In this document: piece by piece, positions 17,772 through 25,719 of the stretch
Position numbering within the stretch: position 1 is the first letter of the stretch
Layout of the letters: each line of letters begins with the position of its first letter
DNA from: Arthrobacter globiformis
GTDB taxonomy: Bacteria > Actinomycetota > Actinomycetes > Actinomycetales > Micrococcaceae
Length of the DNA stretch: 64,000 bases
Assembly: GCF_030815865.1 (NCBI RefSeq)
Contig: NZ_JAUSXI010000001.1
Span: forward strand, 4,960,001 to 5,024,000
Reading direction: 5' to 3'
The notes under the pieces: model-generated
The model's input: only the letters and a program-made list of their open reading frames with translations
Told to the model about the DNA's origin: nothing
Database searches by the model: none
Position numbers and translations under genes: made by a program

Positions 17772-18051
17772 GCTTCGGACGTCCAACCGACAGGGCTGGC
17801 AGCGCTGCATAGTCACCGCGAATTAGGGCCTCCCGCTTCGCACGGCTCCATCCCTGGACCTGCTTTTCTCGCGCGTAGGCCTCATCGATTCGGTCGTATT
17901 CTTCTGCCCAAACCAGGAGCACCGGCCGCCGACGACGCGTATACGCCGCACCATCACCGGATTGGTGCTGCGCAAGTCGGCGTTCGAGGTCGAAGGTGCT
18001 CCCGACATAGTAGGAACCGTCTGAGCACCCGAGCATGTACGTGTAAGGCAT
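17761..18051 (-). CDS. GIY-YIG nuclease domain protein (UPF0213/YhbQ-like)
   Basis: 96 residues, essentially one GIY-YIG domain. The GIY-like strand is YTYMLGCSDGSYYVGST, followed by the conserved Arg in LERRLAQHQSG, and then a YTRRRRPVLLVWAEEYDRIDEAYAREKQVQGWSRAKREALI tail with the conserved Glu/Lys region. Family members cut or nick DNA with one metal ion, and biological roles of the short forms are poorly known. The gene is bracketed by repeat arrays 17562-17734 and 18128-18473, and its last residues and stop codon come from a copy of that repeat. That setting suggests a link between enzyme and repeat but does not prove one. Confidence 0.88.
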   Translation of the reverse strand: MPYTYMLGCSDGSYYVGSTFDLERRLAQHQSGDGAAYTRRRRPVLLVWAEEYDRIDEAYAREKQVQGWSRAKREALIRGDYAALPALSVGRPKPAG

Positions 18052-18127
18052 TCATGGATCATCGATGTGGAGGCTAGGCGATTGCGAGGTACCCGTCCTC
18101 GTATGTGGATAACGATGGCCGGTGATC

Positions 18128-18473
18128 GGTTTCGGCAAGCTCAACCAGCGAAGCTCGATTTCGATCAAAGCCCCGCCGCTGATCGAGCCTGTCGAGATCA
18201 ACGCAACTCCGCTGACAGTCCCCCGGTTTCGGCAAGCTCAACCAGCGGTTCCGGCTCCGCCTGGTTTCGACAAGCTCAACCAGCGGTACGGCACCCCCCG
18301 GTTTCGACAAGCTCAACCAGCGGTACGGCACTTCCCGGTTTCGACAAGCTCAACCAGCGGTACGGCACACCCGGTTTCGACAAGCTCAACCAGCGGTACG
18401 GCACCCCCGGTTTCGGCAAGCTCACCAGCGGGGTCTCGGCAAGCTCAACCAGCGGGGTTTCGACGGCTCAGCC
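18128..18473 (-). repeat. Repeat array A2 (family A, GGTTGAGCTTGTCGAAACC units)
   Basis: Reverse-orientation units start (plus-strand coordinate) at 18128, 18225, 18263, 18300, 18337, 18373, 18409, 18432 and a decayed one at 18456. Those from 18263 to 18409 are spaced 36-37 bases, with a GGTACGGCAC spacer. One forward unit is at 18177-18199. The array fills nearly all of the 415-base gap between the GIY-YIG gene and the GH32 gene and runs into the GH32 stop codon. Open frames through it only translate the repeat. Confidence 0.93.
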
Positions 18474-20006
18474 CGTGACGCTGAGGCTTACCAGGGTGGC
18501 GCCGTCGCCTTCCGCCAGCAGTCCGACGGCGGTGCTGGACTCCGCGGGGAAGATCTGGTCGGTGAGGGTCACCAGGCCGTCCTGGGCGAAGACCTCCACA
18601 GAGCAGCGGTCTAGGAAGATCGTCAGCCGCAGCTTGCCGCTGCCGTCCAGGGAAACGGACACGCGCTCCACGGACGGGAAGTCGGCATGGAACCCGACGT
18701 TCCCGGAGGCCGTCCGGTCCAGGCTGAGCACGCCCGACAGGGAATCGCCGGAAACGGAGGAGTAGGCCAGCACTGTCCGCTCCTGCACGCCGTCCGCCTC
18801 GCCGGCGCGCAGCACCAGCCCGACCTTGCCTGCGGAACCCGGTTGGAACTCGGCGTCGATCCGCAGCACATCCCCGGCGGCCTCCACGGGCAGCCACCGC
18901 ACCCCGTCCGGAAGCGGCGCCGGACCCGCAGCGAACAGCTCCGTCCCGGAAGCCGCGAACGGATCCACCGCAGCCTGGACCAGCACAGGGCGCCCGGCGC
19001 GGGTCTCCAGCCGGACCTCGCGGACCAGCGACATGGCGCTGCGCCAGCCCTGCGACGGGGTGCTGGCGGCGTATTGCCAGTTGTTCATCCAGCCGATCAT
19101 GAGGCGCCGGCCGCCGGGAACGTTGCTGAACGAGACGGCGGCGTAGTAGTCCCGCCCCCAGTCGAGCCAGCCGTAGCCGGGCATCCGGCTGTCGTCGGTT
19201 TGCATGCCCTCGGTGACGGTGGTTTCGGAACGGAACGTCACGCCGTCGAACGATCCCAGGAAGTACTGGCCCGCCGAGCCGCCGGCGATCCCGCCCGGGC
19301 TCAGGTTCACCACGAGGACCCACCGGGTGTTCCCGGGATCGCCGTCCACGGGCAGTTCGAACAGGTCCGGGCATTCCCAGACCCCGCCCGTCGCGTTGGC
19401 AGGACCGAAGGTACTCAGATGCTCCCACGACTTGAGGTCGGCAGATTTGTAGAGCACCACCTCATGCCGGACGGCCTCGACGGCGGCCATCACCCAGTAG
19501 CTGCCGGCGTCGCCGTCGTACCAGAAGACCTTGGGGTCGCGGAAGTCCGCGGACGCCCGGTCAAGCACCGGGTTCCCCGCGTACTTGGTCCAGGTGGCGC
19601 CGTCGTCAGTGCTGTACGCGAGGGACTGCGCCTGCCGGCCAGCAAGAGGCGACGCCGGGGAGTAGGCGCTGGTGTAGACCGCCACCAGCGGCGCCACTCC
19701 CCCGACGCCGAAACCGCTCGTGTTCAGGGTGTCCACCACGGCTGACCCGGAGAAGATGGCCTCCTGCTCATCGCACGGGATCGCGATGGGCTGCTCGTCC
19801 CAGTTCAGCAGGTCCGCCGAGGTGGCGTGGCCCCAGGACATGTTGCCCCAGACGTCGCCGAGCGGGTTGTGCTGGTAGAAGAGGTGGTACACCCCGTTGG
19901 AGTACACCAGCCCGTTGGGATCGTTAAGCCAGTTGCGCTCGGCGGCGTAGTGCCATTTGGGCCGGTAACGGCAGTCGAGCGCGGGCGTTGCATTCAGGGA
20001 AGTCAT
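18468..20006 (-). CDS. Glycoside hydrolase family 32 (beta-fructosidase: levanase/inulinase/sucrase type)
   Basis: 512 residues from ATG 20006; the GTG at 20051 would overlap the permease gene. All three GH32 acidic motifs are present: WLNDPNG with nucleophile Asp29, FRDP near 154 as transition-state stabiliser, and WECPDLF near 210 with the acid/base Glu. A C-terminal beta-sandwich follows. There is no signal peptide, so the enzyme acts in the cytoplasm on imported sucrose or short fructans. It is the last gene of an operon with an ABC sugar importer. Sucrose is the simplest substrate, but oligofructans fit equally well. Confidence 0.93.
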   Translation of the reverse strand: MTSLNATPALDCRYRPKWHYAAERNWLNDPNGLVYSNGVYHLFYQHNPLGDVWGNMSWGHATSADLLNWDEQPIAIPCDEQEAIFSGSAVVDTLNTSGFGVGGVAPLVAVYTSAYSPASPLAGRQAQSLAYSTDDGATWTKYAGNPVLDRASADFRDPKVFWYDGDAGSYWVMAAVEAVRHEVVLYKSADLKSWEHLSTFGPANATGGVWECPDLFELPVDGDPGNTRWVLVVNLSPGGIAGGSAGQYFLGSFDGVTFRSETTVTEGMQTDDSRMPGYGWLDWGRDYYAAVSFSNVPGGRRLMIGWMNNWQYAASTPSQGWRSAMSLVREVRLETRAGRPVLVQAAVDPFAASGTELFAAGPAPLPDGVRWLPVEAAGDVLRIDAEFQPGSAGKVGLVLRAGEADGVQERTVLAYSSVSGDSLSGVLSLDRTASGNVGFHADFPSVERVSVSLDGSGKLRLTIFLDRCSVEVFAQDGLVTLTDQIFPAESSTAVGLLAEGDGATLVSLSVTG

Positions 20007-20037
20007 GGTTCGCTTTCGAACTAGGAAGGGGGCTGGA

Positions 20038-20916
20038 TCAGCCTTTGACACCGCTGGAGGCGATGCTGTTGATGAAGGAGCGCTGGAACGCGATGAAGAG
20101 GACCACCACGGGAACCGTGATCAGCGAGGCGTAGGCCATGACCTCACCCCAGGAGACGTTCAGCTGGAAGAAGTACTGGATGCCGATCATCACCGGGCGA
20201 AGCTCCTCGGACTGGACCACCATGAGCGGCCACAGGTAGGAGTTCCAGGCGGGCAGGAAGGTCAGGATGGCCACGGTGGCAGTGGCGGGACCGGCGAGCG
20301 GCATGACCACCTGGCGGTAGATCTTGAACCAGCCGGCGCCGTCGATCCGGGCTGCTTCGTCCAGTTCCTTGGGGATGGACTCAAAGTACTGGTGGTACAG
20401 GTAGATGGAGAACGCGTTGGCGATGAACGGGATGATCTGCACCTGGTACGTGTCCAGCCAGCCCTTCGAGATCTCCAGGCTGAAACCGTTGAGTTCGAAG
20501 TACGGCAACTGGTTCACCCACCACACCAGCGGCAGCGCCAGCGTCTGGAACGGCACGATGAGGGTTGCCAGGATCGCGGTGAACACCACGCGCTTGCCGC
20601 GGACCTGCATGCGGGACAGCGCGAAGGCGCACAGGCTGTTGATGAAGATTCCCAGCACCACTGTCACGGCGGAGACACCGACCGAGTTGATAAGGAAGCG
20701 GGCGGCCGGGACCCTGTCAAAGACAGCGGTGTAGTTGTCCAGCGAGATGTTGCCGATGGGCAGGAACGCCGCCACAGAGGACATGTCACCGAAGATCTGC
20801 TGGTCCGGCTTGAGCGAGGACACAAGCATGAACACGATGGGGAAGGCGGCGACGGCGGCGAACAGGATGCGTACGGCCATGGCGCCTATCGAATTGAGGC
20901 GGAGCACGTTTTTCAC
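20038..20916 (-). CDS. ABC sugar transporter permease, MalG type
   Basis: 292 residues with six predicted helices. The EAA loop that contacts the ATPase is present (FESIPKELDEAARIDGAGWFKIYRQVVMPLAGPA). The protein belongs to the CUT1 carbohydrate importers. It follows the MalF-type permease by one base, so the two are certainly co-translated. No ATPase gene is in the cluster, so a shared MsiK-like ATPase encoded elsewhere is expected, as is usual for actinobacterial CUT1 systems. Confidence 0.94.
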   Translation of the reverse strand: MKNVLRLNSIGAMAVRILFAAVAAFPIVFMLVSSLKPDQQIFGDMSSVAAFLPIGNISLDNYTAVFDRVPAARFLINSVGVSAVTVVLGIFINSLCAFALSRMQVRGKRVVFTAILATLIVPFQTLALPLVWWVNQLPYFELNGFSLEISKGWLDTYQVQIIPFIANAFSIYLYHQYFESIPKELDEAARIDGAGWFKIYRQVVMPLAGPATATVAILTFLPAWNSYLWPLMVVQSEELRPVMIGIQYFFQLNVSWGEVMAYASLITVPVVVLFIAFQRSFINSIASSGVKG

Positions 20917-20917
20917 G

Positions 20918-21877
20918 TCAGTCCTTCTCTCGGGTCAGGTAACGCTGGACCGCGGAGATCAGCAGTACCAGGACGAAGAATACGAGCGAGATGGCGGAAG
21001 CGTAGGAGGTCTCCTGCTGCTTGAAGCCGGAGCGGACCGCCTCATAGATGATGGTGGTCGTCGAGTCGAGCGGGCCGCCCTGCGTCATGACGCTCACCTG
21101 GTCGAAGAGGCCGAGGGCCTGGATGGTGATGGTCACCAGGACCAGGCTGCGGGTGTGCTTCAGGCCCGGCCACGTCACGTACCGGAACTGGTGCCAGCGG
21201 CTGGCCCCGTCCAGCTGGGCGGCCTCGTACAGCTCGCCGGAAATGCTCTGCAGTCCGGCGAGCCAGATGATCATGTGGAAGCCCGCAGCCTGCCAGATGG
21301 ACAGCGCGATGATGGCCGGCATGGCGGTGGCGGGGTCGTTCAGCCAGTCCGCGCCCTGGATGAGGCCGAAGCTGAACGTGGACAGCAGCTCGTTGATCAG
21401 GCCGTCCTTGCGGTACATGAACAGCCACAGCAGGGACACCACCACCATGGACGTGACCACCGGAAGGAAGTAGATGGTGCGGAAGAAATTCACGCCGCGG
21501 AACTTCTTGTTGATCAGCAGCGCCATGGCCAAAGCGAGGGCCGACTGTACGGGCACCACCACGACGGCAAAGTAGCTGACGTTCAGGAGCGCGCGCCAGA
21601 ACGTGGGGTCGGTGAAGAGCCGGGCAAAGTTGTCCATTCCGACGAACTCCACCGGCCGCGGGGAGATGAGGCGGGCGTTCGTGAAGGCCAGGCCGAAGCC
21701 GAGGATCGCCGGCAGGAAGACGAAGGCGAGCAGGAGGACCGCGGCCGGCGCGATCATGCCCCAGCCGCTGAGCTGTTCGCGCAGGCGGCCCGGACGCTTG
21801 CGGCGGACCGTCGTGGTGGGGGTTCCGCCCGTTGCCGGAGCGGCGGGGCGGCGGGAGGGAAGCTGGGTGGTTGTCAT
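20918..21877 (-). CDS. ABC sugar transporter permease, MalF type
   Basis: 319 residues. A basic N-terminus is followed by six helices (GMIAPAAVLLLAFVFLPAILGFGLAF opens the first). The EAA motif is LQSISGELYEAAQLDGASRWHQFRYVTWPGLKHT. It forms the inner-membrane channel with the MalG-type protein. The gap of 84 bases to the binding-protein gene holds a strong stem-loop, which can lower expression of the permeases relative to the binding protein. Confidence 0.94.
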   Translation of the reverse strand: MTTTQLPSRRPAAPATGGTPTTTVRRKRPGRLREQLSGWGMIAPAAVLLLAFVFLPAILGFGLAFTNARLISPRPVEFVGMDNFARLFTDPTFWRALLNVSYFAVVVVPVQSALALAMALLINKKFRGVNFFRTIYFLPVVTSMVVVSLLWLFMYRKDGLINELLSTFSFGLIQGADWLNDPATAMPAIIALSIWQAAGFHMIIWLAGLQSISGELYEAAQLDGASRWHQFRYVTWPGLKHTRSLVLVTITIQALGLFDQVSVMTQGGPLDSTTTIIYEAVRSGFKQQETSYASAISLVFFVLVLLISAVQRYLTREKD

Positions 21878-21907
21878 GGGAGTCTCCGTTGACAGTCAGT
21901 GCCGGGT

Positions 21908-21947
21908 GGAGGACGACGGCGGCAGGTGCCGCCCGCCGTCGTCCTCC
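21908..21947 (-). promoter_or_regulatory. Intercistronic stem-loop between binding protein and permeases
   Basis: Perfect 15-base arms 21908-21922 and 21933-21947 with a ten-base loop. Hairpins at this point in sugar ABC operons commonly protect the binding-protein message or partly stop transcription. That is known for the malE-malF gap in enterobacteria and is inferred here. Confidence 0.75.
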
Positions 21948-21961
21948 CTTCCGGCGGCTGG

Positions 21962-23257
21962 CTAGTTCTTGTAGCCGCCGTTGGACTTGATGTTGGCGTC
22001 AATCGCCTTGACCGCCTTGTCCAGGACGGTCTTGGGGTCTGCCCCGGCCAGGATGTCCTGGACGGCCTTGCCGTACTCCGTCGCGATGAACGGGTACGCA
22101 GGCGTTTCGGGGCGCATGACGGCCTGCTGGCGGGAGAGTTCCATGAACACCCGGTTCTCGCCGCCCTCGGCGAAGGCAGGGATCAGGGCCGCGGCTTCAT
22201 CGGTGGCCGGAATGGTTCCGGTGGCCTTGGCCACGGCGGCGATGTTTTCCGGCTTCAGCGAGTAGGAGAGGTAGTCCATCGCGGCCTCGGAGTTCTTGCA
22301 ACCGCTGGTCACGCCCCACTGCCATGAGGCGCCGCCGATCTTCGGTCCGTTGCCGAGGTCCACGGACGGCATGACCGCCAGATCCTTGCCGAGCGCCTTG
22401 CGCGCCTTGTCCGCGGCCCACGAGCCGGTGTAGACGAGGCCGCTCTTGTTGTTCAGGAAGTCCTGGGTGGAGTCCTTGCCGCTCTTCTTGGCCATGAAGC
22501 CCTGGTCGGCGAGTCCGCGGAACCACGCGGCCCACTCGACGGCCTTGTCGCCGTTGAGGGCACCGTCGGCCGACTGGAATCCGTCGCGGTTGACGAGGTC
22601 CCCGCCGAAGGACTGCAGCAGCGGCGAGTACGCGTAAGGCAGCCACTCGCCGGTGCCTGCAGTCCCCATGTCCAGGGGGTACTGCCACTTGCCGAGAGCC
22701 TTGAGTTTGGTCAGCGCGTCCTGGAATTCCTCCTTGGTCCACGGCTTCTCTACCGTGGCCGCGCGGACGCCGGCTGCCTTGAGGTCCGAGGCGCGGGCAA
22801 GCATCGCGAGGGCGACGTCGTAGTAGCCCACCGCGTACGTTTCACCCTCCCACTTGGCGACGGTGCTGGGGAGGTTCTTGGACAGATCGGCCGAGAGCTT
22901 CAGCGGGGTCAGGTACTTGGCCCAGGCCCAGTTGGGCACGTTGGGCCCGTCGATGTCCACGATGCACGGGAGCTTTCCGGCAGCGGCGGCCGAGACCACG
23001 GAGTCGTTGTACGAGTCCTGCGGGAATGCCTGCACCTTGACCTGGGCCTTGGCGGCGCCACTCTTGTTGTACTTGTCAACGATGGATTTGATGGCCGCGA
23101 GCTCGTCTGGGTTTCCCGCGTTGTGGGTCCACATGGTGATCTCGTTGCCGTCCTCGGACGTGGCGGACGCGCTGCCCTTGCCGCAGGCAGCGAGACCGCC
23201 CATCAGTGCCGCCGCGGCTATGCTGGTGGCCAGGATCCGTGTGAATCGCTTGTTCAT
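21962..23257 (-). CDS. Sugar-binding lipoprotein of an ABC importer (family 1 SBP)
   Basis: 431 residues. The signal peptide ends at LAAC with lipid-modified Cys25. The remainder is a typical solute-binding protein of the CUT1 family (ITMWTHNAGNPDELAAIKSIVDKYNKS at the start, later WEGETYAVGYYDVALAMLARASDLKAAG). Anchored outside the membrane, it delivers sugar to the MalFG-type permeases downstream. The GH32 enzyme in the same operon points to sucrose, levan or inulin fragments as ligand. Confidence 0.94.
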   Translation of the reverse strand: MNKRFTRILATSIAAAALMGGLAACGKGSASATSEDGNEITMWTHNAGNPDELAAIKSIVDKYNKSGAAKAQVKVQAFPQDSYNDSVVSAAAAGKLPCIVDIDGPNVPNWAWAKYLTPLKLSADLSKNLPSTVAKWEGETYAVGYYDVALAMLARASDLKAAGVRAATVEKPWTKEEFQDALTKLKALGKWQYPLDMGTAGTGEWLPYAYSPLLQSFGGDLVNRDGFQSADGALNGDKAVEWAAWFRGLADQGFMAKKSGKDSTQDFLNNKSGLVYTGSWAADKARKALGKDLAVMPSVDLGNGPKIGGASWQWGVTSGCKNSEAAMDYLSYSLKPENIAAVAKATGTIPATDEAAALIPAFAEGGENRVFMELSRQQAVMRPETPAYPFIATEYGKAVQDILAGADPKTVLDKAVKAIDANIKSNGGYKN

Positions 23258-23371
23258 GAAGGTCCAGTCTTTCTGCTGATTTTGCGCGTGGATGATTGGC
23301 CCGGGTCCGGAAGGGGCGCGGCCGCTGCAACGGCTGCGTCCCTTTTCAGGCGAACACCGGGTGGTGGTTGG

Positions 23372-23381
23372 TTTTCGAAAA
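23372..23381. promoter_or_regulatory. Short palindrome upstream of the binding-protein gene
   Basis: TTTTCGAAAA is a perfect 10-bp palindrome at the end of the 130-base gap before the ABC operon, overlapping the regulator's 3' flank. It resembles a degenerate LacI-type site, but its centre (TCGA) differs from the AACGTT sites at 24423 and 24457. The assignment is weak. Confidence 0.35.
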
Positions 23382-23387
23382 ATGCCG

Positions 23388-24410
23388 TCAGGTCCTGGGC
23401 GGTCCTACGGATCCCCGCTCGATCAGGGGACAGGCGAGCCGCACCTGTTCCGGCGGCGCCCCCGGGTTCTCAATGTCGTCAAGAACGCGGTTGACCGCCC
23501 ATCGCCCCATGTCGTAGTGCGGCAGGGCCACCGTGGTCAGTCCCGGCCACAGCGAGTCCGCAATGAGCTCCAGATTGTCGATGCCGACGATCGAAATGTC
23601 CTCCGGAACGGTCAGCCCCAGGGCTGTGGCCGCCTGGTACGCGCCCATGGCCACCCGGTCGCTGAAGCAGAACAGGGCCGTTGGCCTGTCCTGCTGGCTC
23701 AGGAGACCCAGAGCCGCCCTCCGGCCGCCGGAGGTTTCCGGCTCGCCGATAACGAGGTAACTCGGATCGTGCTGGATGCCGTGGCGGCGCAGGGCGTTGT
23801 GGAATCCTTCCAGCCGGCCGTGTGTTGCGGGAATGTCGTCCACGTTGTTGATCATTCCGATCCGCTTGTGGCCGGCCCTGATGAGGGCTTCGACGGCGGT
23901 TTCGGCGGCGTTGACCTCGTCCGGAACGATGGAGGAGACCGCGGGGTCCCCGGTGACGGCGTCCAACAGCACGGTGGGAATCCCCGCCAGCGCAGGCGGC
24001 AGTTCCACTCCCTGGTGGTACAGCCGGGCGTACACCACGCCGTCCACCTGGTGCTGCTGAAGCATGGTGATTTCACGGTGCTCGAGCTCGCTGTCCAGGC
24101 CCGAGTTCACCACCATGACCACGTAGCCGCGCTCGTAGGCCGCGTCCTGGGCTCCGCGGATCATTGCCCCGGCGAATGGCGTGGTGGTGATCTCGTCACT
24201 GACCAGGCCCAAGATCTGGGAGCGCTGGTTGCGCAGCCCGCTGGCGAGCCGGTTGGGAGCGTAGCCAAGGTTCCTGGCCACGTCCCGGACGTGCTGCTGG
24301 GTTTCTGCTTTGACCCGGGAGCTGGTGGCGTCGTTGAGGGCGTGGGAAACAGTGGTTACTGAGACTCCTGCGGCCTTGGCCACTTCACGTATCCCTACTC
24401 GCGTCGTCAT
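23388..24410 (-). CDS. LacI-family repressor of the fructan/sucrose operon
   Basis: 340 residues from ATG 24410, with AAGGAAG seven bases upstream. The LacI HTH is IREVAKAAGVSVTTVSHALND, followed by the hinge helix region (YAPNRLASGLRNQRS) and a periplasmic-binding-protein-like effector domain (CFSDRVAMGAYQAATALGLTVPEDISIVGIDNLE). It precedes the ABC-GH32 operon on the same strand. Two perfect AAAACGTTTT palindromes lie just upstream of its start, so it is very likely self-regulated and responds to sucrose or a fructose derivative. Confidence 0.94.
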   Translation of the reverse strand: MTTRVGIREVAKAAGVSVTTVSHALNDATSSRVKAETQQHVRDVARNLGYAPNRLASGLRNQRSQILGLVSDEITTTPFAGAMIRGAQDAAYERGYVVMVVNSGLDSELEHREITMLQQHQVDGVVYARLYHQGVELPPALAGIPTVLLDAVTGDPAVSSIVPDEVNAAETAVEALIRAGHKRIGMINNVDDIPATHGRLEGFHNALRRHGIQHDPSYLVIGEPETSGGRRAALGLLSQQDRPTALFCFSDRVAMGAYQAATALGLTVPEDISIVGIDNLELIADSLWPGLTTVALPHYDMGRWAVNRVLDDIENPGAPPEQVRLACPLIERGSVGPPRT

Positions 24411-24422
24411 CGACTTCCTTTG

Positions 24423-24434
24423 CAAAACGTTTTG
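24423..24434. promoter_or_regulatory. LacI-type operator 1
   Basis: CAAAACGTTTTG, a perfect 12-bp palindrome with a central CG as in most LacI-family operators, 13 bases upstream of the repressor ATG. Confidence 0.85.
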
Positions 24435-24456
24435 GTTCGGTGTTCATGAGAGTACA

Positions 24457-24468
24457 CAAAACGTTTTG
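24457..24468. promoter_or_regulatory. LacI-type operator 2
   Basis: A second identical CAAAACGTTTTG, 34 bases from the first. That is a little over three helical turns, which suits cooperative binding or a small loop. Confidence 0.85.
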
Positions 24469-24553
24469 CATGTGTCAAGCGTCACGGTGACACGCTTGCC
24501 GGCGTGCGGGTTTCGGCGGGCCCATCACCGTAGCCAAGCGCCGGGCCCCGAGG

Positions 24554-24588
24554 GCTGGTTGAGCCTGGACTCGACAGGCTCAACCAGC
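24554..24588. repeat. Inverted pair of family A repeat (hairpin)
   Basis: Arms 24554-24567 and 24575-24588 (GCTGGTTGAGCCTG and its complement) form a 14-bp stem with a seven-base loop. It lies just downstream of the DMP19-like gene on the minus strand, where it can work as that gene's terminator. Confidence 0.88.
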
Positions 24589-24601
24589 AACCCGCTTTGC
24601 G

Positions 24602-25471
24602 CTACGCCTCTACGAGGTCCTCGTCCAGCTCCGCAAACTCCACGGCGGCCACGATTTCCCTGGTGTCCGGGTTGAGCATGAAGGCCTCGTCGTCGTCCTC
24701 GATCATCAGGAAGTCGCCGTGGTCGGTGCTGAAGTGCCAGGCCAGCACCGGCTCACCGTTGTGGTTGTAGTTCGGGTCGCCCATGGTGATTTTCTGCAGC
24801 TCGTACCCGGCGATGTCGCACAGCTCGCGGATGATGACCTCGAATTCCGGGGCGTTCTCCAGGGCCGCTTCCTCGGCCTCGGCGCGCCGCTCTTCGAGGT
24901 CCGGCAGCGCCGCCACGCGCTTGGCGATGTGAGCGGTGAGCTCGTCGTCTGCCAGGACCAGCAGGCCTTCCTGACCGCGCAGCCACGCGGCGTTGAGGGC
25001 TACGATGTCCTCCGTTTCGAGGAGCGATTCGAATTCGGCGTCGAGGTCCTCCATGGCCTGTACGCGTTCCGGGAGGTCGCCGTCCTGCTCGGCGTCGGCC
25101 TCGCCGTCCAGGTAGATGTCGGCTTCCTCCTCGGACAGGGCGTCGAATGCCTCCGCGGTGCGGTCAAAGAGGTCGACATGCCCCGCGGCGCCCATACCTT
25201 CGAGGCCCTCGCGGATGTAGGCGTCAAGCTCCTCACGGTCCGGGGCGGTGAAGACATACTGCGCGAAGCCGCCGCCGAGGGATTGCGTCAGGTAGAAGTC
25301 CACGAAGTAGCTGCGCAGGGCGTTGGGCGCGATCTCCCCCGGGCCGAGGAGCTCCTGGTACATGGCGTTCACCACGGCAACGTTGGAATCAACGACCTCT
25401 GCATCACTGGCACTGCCGCCGCCTGCGGCGCCTTCGACGGTCAGGACAACGGGGTATTCGCTGGATGTCAT
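24602..25471 (-). CDS. Acidic DUF4375/DMP19-like protein
   Basis: 289 residues, strongly acidic. The central SYFVDFYLTQSLGGGFAQYVFTAPD segment resembles the DMP19-type (DUF4375) core, in which a conserved Gly-Gly-Phe-x-Gln stretch is typical. The C-terminal 80 residues form a separate region (YELQKITMGDPNYNHNGEPVLAWHFSTDHGDFLMIEDDDEAFMLNPDT). It is predicted to be cytoplasmic with no membrane segments. The gene is monocistronic and divergent from the SNF2 helicase gene. The family assignment is tentative and the function unknown. Confidence 0.72.
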   Translation of the reverse strand: MTSSEYPVVLTVEGAAGGGSASDAEVVDSNVAVVNAMYQELLGPGEIAPNALRSYFVDFYLTQSLGGGFAQYVFTAPDREELDAYIREGLEGMGAAGHVDLFDRTAEAFDALSEEEADIYLDGEADAEQDGDLPERVQAMEDLDAEFESLLETEDIVALNAAWLRGQEGLLVLADDELTAHIAKRVAALPDLEERRAEAEEAALENAPEFEVIIRELCDIAGYELQKITMGDPNYNHNGEPVLAWHFSTDHGDFLMIEDDDEAFMLNPDTREIVAAVEFAELDEDLVEA

Positions 25472-25719
25472 GGGAAATCCTCACTGCAAAAAGCCGGTGG
25501 TGCTCAGGACTCTCTCAACGTACGCGCCACCGGCGCCCGCAGGTTTAGGGCGAAGTGAACGTCAGGCGAAGTTTGCGCCGCATCGCCGGAGGGACACCGA
25601 CAGGACAAAAACAGAAGCGCCCGACGGCGGGCGGCCGCAAATTTGAGGGCCCCTCCAGCCCGACTAAGATGGATCAGATAACCTGCAGATTTTCGACCTG
25701 CCGAAAGTAGCGCGCACCC

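Noticed and set aside
18074..18331. Minus-strand open frame of about 85 codons across array A2
   Set aside because: Its translation is only the repeat (RWLSLSKPG-type units) read through, with no ribosome site.
17562..18473. Possible CRISPR array
   Set aside because: The periodic units have nearly identical spacers and change orientation, and no cas gene is present. They are dispersed palindromic repeats, not repeat-spacer arrays.
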